Assembly: GCA_036898135.1 (NCBI GenBank)
Contig: CM072522.1
Span: 33,308,951 to 33,372,950 of the forward strand
Direction of reading: 5' to 3'
DNA length: 64,000 bases
Origin: Oncomelania hupensis
Taxonomy: Eukaryota; Mollusca; Gastropoda; Littorinimorpha; Pomatiopsidae
In this document: piece after piece, positions 57,493-64,000 of the stretch
How positions within the stretch are numbered: position 1 is the first letter of the stretch
Layout: every line of letters begins with the position of its first letter
Made by a program: the position numbers and the translations under genes
The notes under the pieces: generated by a model
Databases searched by the model: none
The model's input: the letters and a program-made list of their open reading frames with translations, nothing else
What the model was told of the DNA's origin: nothing

Positions 57493-58146
57493 CACAGGCG
57501 CTTATATCTAGACACGCGATCTATAATACCAAAGAAAGTACAGCTACGCAAAGAAGGTTCATCTCGGCGAGTGCCTATATAAAGTTACAAAACGTAGCCA
57601 CTCGTAGAGCCCCCCAGCGATTCTCGTGATAAATGATTCCAAGGGCGATAATTTGTTCTTAGCGCTATGTAAACAAACCGCTTCAGTAGATTATGTTCCG
57701 GACACTCGCTTGCTTAAATTAACAAGCGATTCTGCTTTTTTTTTTGAAAGTAAGTTAATAAGTGTCTGATTTTAATAATGTAAATACAGCTTGCCAACAA
57801 GTTGCTTGAATTATGCATTCAGCCGATTAAATTACCGTACCAATGCTGATGATTCAGTAGGCCTGTACTCGGCCTGTACTCATCCTAGATCCGTCAAAAC
57901 TCAAACCCAAAAGTAAGCTTGAATACCGGTAATAGCTTTTCTGAACATTGCGTGATTTAGCAAAAATTTCCAGTTAATAACTGTGTTCCAATCTACTGTT
58001 TATCTCATTTACACTGCACTTCTGATTTTAATCGCTGCTAACCTACTGTTAGGCTCTCATCTTAAAATTATATTTACTGCTTTCGTTTCGATCAACTGTG
58101 TAAATAAGCCTATAAATTATTAGGCCTACTGTTTATCATCATCATT

Positions 58147-58178
<32 letters not shown>

Positions 58179-58810
58179 TATGGTTTAATATAGGCTATCT
58201 CTATAATAGAACTGTAGTTGCAAAAGGAAATTTGATAGGTTAAGATAGACTAAAGAAAAAGAACAGACATGTGTGTGTATGTGTATATGTATATATTGCA
58301 CAATGTTAATATTCTTCTGCCAAATTTAACTCTGAAATTTACTCGCACAGGGATAGGCTTATAATTATAAGCATGCTTGTTGCTTGTCCCTGCTGCTTGT
58401 GATGTATATATTTTATATGTATTCTGAAGAAATAAATAATATATAAACCAACAGACATCAAGACTATAGAAGTAGAGAAATAAAGCAATGCAACAAGAAG
58501 AGTGAACAGTGAAGCTTTTAAAGAAAACACATTTAACGTTTAAAAGCATTATTTTTTTTTGCATGAATCATTACATTGGAAATTGCACCTAGATAAGACC
58601 AAAAAGTGCAACAATAAAAATAGTCAAATAAGAAATATTTGTAGTCATTTATAATATTAGATCTGTACATTGCAGCAGGCTGCATCAATTATGTTACTTT
58701 ATTGTTAAACCATCATGCATTTATAAAAGCTGAAAAAAATAGCTTCAAACATTTGTGTTTCTTTTTCTGACATTTAATATGAATATTATAGCAACAAAAA
58801 GCAACAATGA

Positions 58811-58853
<43 letters not shown>

Positions 58854-59896
58854 AAGGAAACTTCAGCAATTATCATTTTTTGTAAAGTACTGTCATCTCA
58901 ATAAATGTATGTTTAAAATAATGAAAAGGGTAAGAATGTTAGGTTTTTATAATTAAATCTGTTGTTTACTTTTTGTTTAGCAAGATTAAGACATACCTAC
59001 AAAGAAACAGAAGTTTTGCAAGACAAAACAAATACAGTTAACCCTTTTCCTGTCTGCTTAAACCAAATGTAATGGAAAGGGAATACAGTCACACAGAAAA
59101 TGGTATTTTACATTTGAAAGATTTAAAAAATCACATTTGGTATTTTTTCTGCATACATTTCACATGCAACAACAACAACAAAATCTGATAATACTAGACA
59201 ATTAACTAGTAGCATTATACATTAAAAGGATAATAATTAATAGTTTTTGCTCTTGGATTTTTATTCTTAGATGCATTTATGAAGAATTATTTGCTTAAAA
59301 ATTACTTCTTTTTTTTTAATAGTTTTTCTTTACAAGACAACACATCCAGTCAATGAGTCATGCAATAATATTTCATTAGGCCTACTATTTTTTCTGTTTC
59401 TTTTTTTTTTAAATTACTCTTAAGCAGCAATTAAAACTACGCCTTCCCCTCCCCCCTCCCCTCATCTTCCATTTGTAAGAAATTGGGATATGATAAATTT
59501 CAGTATCAACAAAGAAAATACAGTTTACATCGAGTGGTAGATCTAGATCAACGTTGTTAGATTTGGTTATAATTATGTTTGATTCTTCCTTTGGAAAATT
59601 AAAAAACAAAAGTCCAGGGCACTTGTATCGTCCATTTGTGCAGTTAAAAGCGCTGCAGTGTTGCCCACCAGGACGGATTCTAGGTTTGTTTACTTGATTT
59701 GATACGCTTTCCTCCATTGCTAAGCGCTAAGGCCGAAGCGAGTTATCACTTATTCCGCTAGTTGGCGCTCGCAACTTCCGTTTCGCAGTAAGAGTCGAAA
59801 TGAACCTTCTTTGCGTAGCTGTACTTTCTTTGATAATACCAAATAGAGACGCGTCACAGGCATAGGCGCTCGCGTGTCTAGATACAAGCGCCTGTG
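57493..59896 (-). mobile_element. THAP-coding DNA transposon, P-element-like candidate
   Basis: This 2,404-bp block has inverted ends cacaggcgcttatatctaga at the left and, in reverse complement, cacaggcgcttgtatctaga at the right. The match continues through aaagaaagtacagctacgca after a right-end insertion of about 30 bases. The flanking octamers cctgagca (57485-57492) and cctgagac (59897-59904) are compatible with an 8-bp target duplication. A THAP-domain frame lies just inside the right end, the expected place for a P-type transposase N-terminus. I see no catalytic exons, so it may be internally decayed. A (CT)n run lies at 58,813-58,848. Confidence 0.6.
59590..59717 (-). pseudogene. THAP zinc-finger N-terminal fragment
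   Basis: From an ATG at 59717 the frame reads GGQHCSAFNCTN followed by LLFFNFPKEES. This is the start of a THAP domain (C-x4-C, then FFxFPKE). The expected downstream W and C..H residues are missing, either spliced from another exon that I cannot find or lost. THAP domains bind DNA and form the N-terminus of P-element transposases and of cellular THAP proteins. The position inside a TIR element favours a transposon origin. Confidence 0.6.
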
Positions 59897-59944
59897 CCTG
59901 AGACACTTTGCCCTTGCTATTTCGGAAGAGAGTTTAAACCGAGG

Positions 59945-60245
59945 TCTAGACTGTACACACGCACGCCTTCCATCGCATGGACTTTAAAGATCTAGACGCT
60001 CATGTCCTTGGCGGGTGAGTGCCGGCGGCTACACAAATACACCTAGCACACACTAGGTTCATTCACCCCATCCCCGGTGGTCCAGAATTGTGCTCAGTCA
60101 TCTGGGCGACAGACTATGCGCCCAAAGGTTGCCAGCGGGCGCCTCGGGCCGCTTGAGTTAGACAAATGTACCGGCCAGCGCCTTGAGTAGCTCTTCTGTT
60201 GCAGAAGCGCTATGTAAGAACCATTAAATAAATAAATAAATAATA
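59945..60245 (+). mobile_element. RepB element (plus), most complete copy
   Basis: It runs from cttccatcgcatggacttta through ctatgcgcccaaaggttgcc and ccttgagtagctcttctg to gcgctatgtaagaacc and an (AAAT)n-type tail. It is the best reference for this family. The L2-like gcgctatgtaag end suggests use of L2 machinery. Confidence 0.75.
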
Positions 60246-60307
60246 AATAAGAACCTTTTAAAATTAACGAAGTCCGAAATGATACAAAACTTTGATCATT
60301 GTGAATA

Positions 60308-60345
60308 GGGTGTAGCGAACTGCAAAGAGCAAATCAGGACCACAT
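60308..60345 (-). repeat. RepA fragment
   Basis: About 38 bases (gaactgcaaagagcaaatc) match the RepA tail region. Confidence 0.45.
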
Positions 60346-60415
60346 GATGGATAGTATTATATATGGCCTATTTGCGTGTTGTGTGAAAGGCTCCATGAAT
60401 CGCCAAGTACGGTGT

Positions 60416-60417
60416 TA

Positions 60418-60456
<39 letters not shown>

Positions 60457-60500
60457 TAGTAGTAGTAGTAGTTGTTGTTGTTGTTGTAGCAGTAGTAGTA
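60416..60500. repeat. (TAG)n/(TTG)n microsatellite
   Basis: TAG units followed by TTG units. Confidence 0.93.
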
Positions 60501-60619
60501 CTATATACATTATATAGTTGTGTAACCTCAACATGGACTGACATGAATATCTTTATGTACCTAAGGGACATAATTTATCTTGGTATGCTAAGTTGAACAA
60601 AAGGCAAAATTTCACTGAC

Positions 60620-61410
60620 CCATCATGTGCGTTGTCAATGACGACGACGATGTTGTCATAAAGGTTGTCTCTGATCATCACCAGAATCTGCTCGAATTCT
60701 TTGTCTTCGTACAGGAGACCATGGTGAAACTGAACTCTGGAGGAAGGGGCGACTGTTGCTTTTTCGGTTGATGTTAAGGAAGGGTGGCAGGAAGATTCAG
60801 ATTGTTGGATTCGCGGAGACTTAGAATAGCGGCTGGGATGCTGTTTATCTTCAGTCGCTCTTGTTCGCTTTGTTGCTTTCCTCTCTTTTTGTACATTTTC
60901 GCCGCCGACAGTGTTTAAAAGATTACGTGTGGTATCTTTGGGAATTGGTTCTTTCTTTGCGAGGTCCTCGAAGGCTTTGAGCTCGTGAAACAGATTCAGT
61001 GACGCAGTTTTGCTGCCTAGCCACGTGCTCAGAATAATAACGTTAGTGTTTTCAGAGGTCTGTAGAATCTGACGTACCTGATCATACAGCTTTCTGCTTT
61101 TGCCGGAACCCGGGCAGCCCTCGTACAGAACGCTTTCTGTGCACGATGCCAATGAAGTTGTTATGGAAGGAGAACGCTCAGTGAATGATACTGCCTGTAA
61201 CCATGCTACTGCTGCTGCTGCTGCTCCTGCTGCTGCTTCTCCTACTTCTCCTAGGGAAGCATTGCACGGTTTTGGTGTCGCAGTTGTTGAAGGTTTTGTT
61301 AGGAATGGTTTCGTTGCTCGAGTTACTGCTCTTGTTATGTTGGTGGTGACTTGGTGCAAAGACTTTGGATGGACCTGACTCTGCATTTCGACATGTTTCG
61401 GCTCTTCAAC
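60620..61410 (-). CDS. NTPase/SF1-helicase-like gene, P-loop exon
   Basis: This 5'-most recognised exon lies on the minus strand: acceptor aatttgtag before 61410 (weak pyrimidine tract) and donor GATGG|GTCAGT at 60620. It encodes an N-terminal Thr/Ala-rich region, then SVLYEGCPGSGKSRKLYDQV with a Walker A motif (GCPGSGKS), NVIILSTWLGSKTASLN, a basic Ser-rich linker with KATKRTRA, and NIVVVIDNAHDG, a Walker B-like strand. The protein probably binds and hydrolyses ATP. Joined to the next three exons it makes about 509 codons without a stop. The first ATG in frame is at 61386 but the frame is open to 61410, so more 5' exons may exist beyond the window of recognition. It is not identified by name. 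Confidence 0.8.
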
Positions 61411-61489
61411 CTACAAATTCGTCGTGGCAAGCACTGTGCGTAATCTGAAATTTTAAAATACCACATACATTTTACATTGCACGCATTCT

Positions 61490-61725
61490 ATTATAGAAGA
61501 TAGTAACAGTTCAGCTCTTTTTGTACATTTTCGCCGCCGACAGTGTTTAAAAGATTACGTGTGGTATCTTTGGGAATTGGTTCTTTCTTTGCGAGGTCCT
61601 CGAAGGCTTTGAGCTCGTGAAACAGATTCAGTGACGCAGTTTTGCTGCCTAGCCACGTGCTCTATTATAGAAGATAGTAACAGTTCAGCTCTTTTTGTAC
61701 ATTTTCGCCGCCGACAGTGTTCAGC
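61490..61725 (-). pseudogene. duplicated fragments of the NTPase P-loop exon
   Basis: The stretch 61,515-61,662 repeats 60,888-61,031 (gtacattttcgccgccgaca to cctagccacgtgctc) with no difference that I can see. A second shorter piece, preceded by the same tattatagaagatagtaaca phrase, lies at 61,662-61,722. They have no open frame of their own linked to the gene and are probably very recent duplications, or an assembly artefact. Confidence 0.85.
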
Positions 61726-61737
61726 TGCATAGAATGA

Positions 61738-61748
61738 GGTGGTGATGG

Positions 61749-61822
<74 letters not shown>

Positions 61823-61835
61823 ATGATGATGATGA
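61738..61835. repeat. (GAT)n microsatellite
   Basis: About 32 GAT units with one TAT interruption. Confidence 0.96.
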
Positions 61836-62021
61836 TTGTACGGCAGAATGTTTCAATCGCTGTCAATAACATTACTTTTAGATTTTCTGTGTTTAAATAT
61901 ACAGTCGTTCGCCATCTGGTATAGTGGACTATCTTCAATTGAATACAAGATGGCAAGACATACAAATGCATTTATAGACACACACACATATAGCATTTTC
62001 AAAGTGCCAATTTTCGTAGCA

Positions 62022-62500
62022 GTGTTAGTTAGTTATTCATTGCTTACAGGGTCCAGCGGACTGCAAAGAGCCGAATCAGGACCACAAAATCTAGACCACA
62101 ACTTCGCTAAAAGAGGACTCGCCCCTGATCCGCATAAAAGATCTGCCAAAACAACCTTAGTGGTAACACTGAAGGCTTTCCACCAGCCCGTCACTTTACA
62201 ATAGACAACCCATGCAGGAGACGCTGAGGCCATACACTAATTTATCAAACCCCCGTTTACAAAAAAAAAAAGAAGAATATAAACATCATTATAAAATATC
62301 AACAAAACACATACATATAAAATGCCTACATTGTCAAATAATAACATCATAGGAAGCCCCAGTGACCACCTGGCAAAAAGCGTCCAATATTCCCAAGCTG
62401 ATCCAACAGACCTCACACACAAATGAGGAGTTTTGTCCCGGAAGAGTTTTCAAGAAAAAGGGTAGGTGACTGGTCTAGAAAAGAAGAAGATAGTATAGTA
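62022..62500 (-). mobile_element. RepA A2 copy, 5'-truncated
   Basis: From gttagttattcattgcttac to agatagtatagtagatg; the remaining ~120 bases of the family are missing. The family frame (62237-62422) is open. Confidence 0.78.
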
Positions 62501-62792
62501 GATGTGTTGTAACTCGACTTTATCAACAGAAGCAAAATGAAAACATTGAAAGATGTGGTCGCTATCAAAACTATCTCAGCAAGAATAAATAAATAAATAA
62601 ATAAATACATATTTTTAAAAAAATCAATCTCGGTTTTGAATTAACAAACATTCATGTATAAGCTTTACACCATCCATTGGCAATACGACAGAGGTAACCA
62701 TCCCACAGAAGAGGAGCTAGGAATCTAAATCAGTACTAAACCACCAGAGCAATTATAGTACTATGATGGACAGGGAAAATGAACAACGTTTA
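62501..62792. other. interval, probably SINE body
   Basis: No clear feature is seen. It lies 3' (minus strand) of the tRNA-like head at 62,793-62,872 and may be its body. Confidence 0.35.
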
Positions 62793-62872
62793 TCTTGCCC
62801 CACCACGGGATCCGAACCTGGGTCATCGGTGTGCTAGGGGAACGCTCAACTACTGAGCTACAGCCAATTTGG
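62793..62872 (-). other. tRNA-like SINE head (minus)
   Basis: On the minus strand: box A-like tgtagctcagtagttgagcg and box B-like caggttcggatcccg, ending gtggtggggc. It resembles the sequences at 4,040 and 21,682, especially ccgatgaccc and cccgtggtggg, so these are probably related tRNA-derived elements. Confidence 0.55.
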
Positions 62873-63440
62873 GGAGGCAGCGCAAAATGCAATCAATCAC
62901 AGCGCCATTGATCTTTGATAAAGCGCAAATATGAACGGGTCAAAGTACTTTAAAGTAAGTATCTGCATAGTAAAAATGATCCAATTCTTATATTCTTGAG
63001 AAGAAAAAAAAATGTTTTGGAAAAACAGACAGAAGTGAAAGTCTGATCGACTGACAACCGGACAGCTACTGATTGACTGGCAATGAGTTGAATTACCTAT
63101 ATACCAAAAATCAACAAAATCGGTTCAGCCTTTTTGAAATCTAGGCCAAAACATGTTTAGCAGCAAGTTGACCACAACGACTTTGAACTTCGCTCTAGAG
63201 TAAATAGAATGGCAACAAAGTTTGGCCAAAATCCGTTCAGTGGCTGTTTAGATATAACGACAGTCAGATCGACTTTAGGCTCGTTCTGATTCCCATTTCA
63301 AATAATTTCCATATATTATCACAAAATGTAATAACTATTTAATTATTATAGATGGATAGTAGGTACATAGGCACCTCATCATTTCTAATAAACACTAAGC
63401 CTTACAATCAAATAGATGGTAGAAAAGTTCAAAGGTTAAT
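62873..63440. other. non-coding interval with repeat-like phrases
   Basis: Phrases such as aacaaaatcggttcagcc and ccaaaatccgttcagtgg recur within it, as in dispersed invertebrate repeats. No further assignment is possible. Confidence 0.4.
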
Positions 63441-63449
63441 TCATAGAAC

Positions 63450-63488
63450 ACACACACACACACACACGCACGCACTCTCTCTCTCTCC
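63450..63488. repeat. (CA)n/(CT)n microsatellite
   Basis: CA units followed by CT units. Confidence 0.93.
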
Positions 63489-63697
63489 GCCTCGATCTTC
63501 CCCGTCACCCCCCGCCCCCCATTTCCTCCTCCCCAGTTTGTCCACATCTTCTGTTATTTAACTAAACCTGATTAGGCCTACTGATTTGTTGTACAGAGAT
63601 TTATGATTTGGGCTTGGTGCTGTCGTTTGTGGTTGTGGTATTTCGATTTGCTTTTAACTCCTGAAGAAGCTTGTCAGCGAAATGCAGTGTATTATTA

Positions 63698-63860
63698 AAT
63701 ATAAACACATTTTTATATAGCGCTTTTCCAGCTCAAGGGCCGCTCAAGGCGCTGGCCTATACAGGATCTAACTCAGTCCATCCGAGGCGCCCGTTTGCAG
63801 CCTTTGTATAAAGAGAGAACCTTTCAATCTCCTGTTTGTTGTCTCCTTTAGGTCGTCAAA
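63698..63860 (-). repeat. RepB fragment (minus)
   Basis: tatagcgcttttccagctc to ccgtttgcagcctttg matches the 3' part of RepB in minus orientation. The remaining sequence to 64,000 is AT-rich with (AATA)n-type runs. Confidence 0.7.
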
Positions 63861-64000
63861 GAGTTTCTCGTTACTACAACAAATGACAAAGTACCGCCAA
63901 TGGTTCCATTAGTCAATCAATCAATCAATCAAACAAAAATTAATTTTAAAAAATAATTTAATAATAATAAGTTAAAAAAATAAAATAATAATAATAAAAA

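Overview
This window looks like nuclear DNA of an animal, most likely a lophotrochozoan such as a gastropod mollusc. The reasons are spliced exons with GT-AG borders, many different APE-type non-LTR retrotransposons, tRNA-derived SINEs, hAT, Harbinger-, P- and pogo-like DNA elements, and very long trinucleotide microsatellites. The species cannot be named from the sequence alone. Most long open frames belong to transposable elements. Only three loci look like host genes: two paralogous C2H2 zinc-finger genes and one P-loop NTPase/helicase-like gene, all on the minus strand.

Layout. 1-3,450 holds a ~0.7-kb retroelement-like family (called RepA here; two full-length copies with target-site duplications) and a decayed zinc finger. 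3,450-18,125 and 21,145-29,925 are two copies of one tandem segmental duplication. Each carries an acidic KTEP-repeat exon followed, on the minus strand, by a C2H2 array exon. After the duplication copy 1 gained an intact hAT transposon (8,188-10,973), an intact full-length RTE LINE (11,537-14,891) and an 84-bp RTE stub. Copy 2 gained a Harbinger-like remnant, a tRNA-SINE and a 439-bp TIR element. A decayed L2-type LINE (18,125-20,880) separates the copies.

30-35.9 kb holds SINEs, RepA copies (one pair in foldback arrangement) and a degenerate LINE whose 3' tail runs into huge (TAC)n arrays. 36.0-44.65 kb is a nest: one RepA copy is split by a full-length 6.6-kb Jockey/CR1-like LINE that encodes a 2A-like peptide, and again by a truncated LINE with an RNase H domain. 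The 6.6-kb LINE itself contains a perfect 109-bp palindromic MITE. 45.5-48.8 kb has another truncated LINE, a RepA copy with a (GAA)n expansion and a pogo-like TIR element.

49,072-61,410 is the NTPase gene. Four exons join in perfect phase into about 509 codons with Walker A, Walker B-like and SF1-helicase-like C-terminal motifs. Its introns are full of microsatellites, a 1.2-kb tandem duplication with G-rich minisatellite, and a THAP-coding element with TIRs. Pieces of its first recognised exon are duplicated just upstream (61.5-61.7 kb). 62-64 kb is again repeats. Coordinates of decayed elements are approximate by 5-20 bases.
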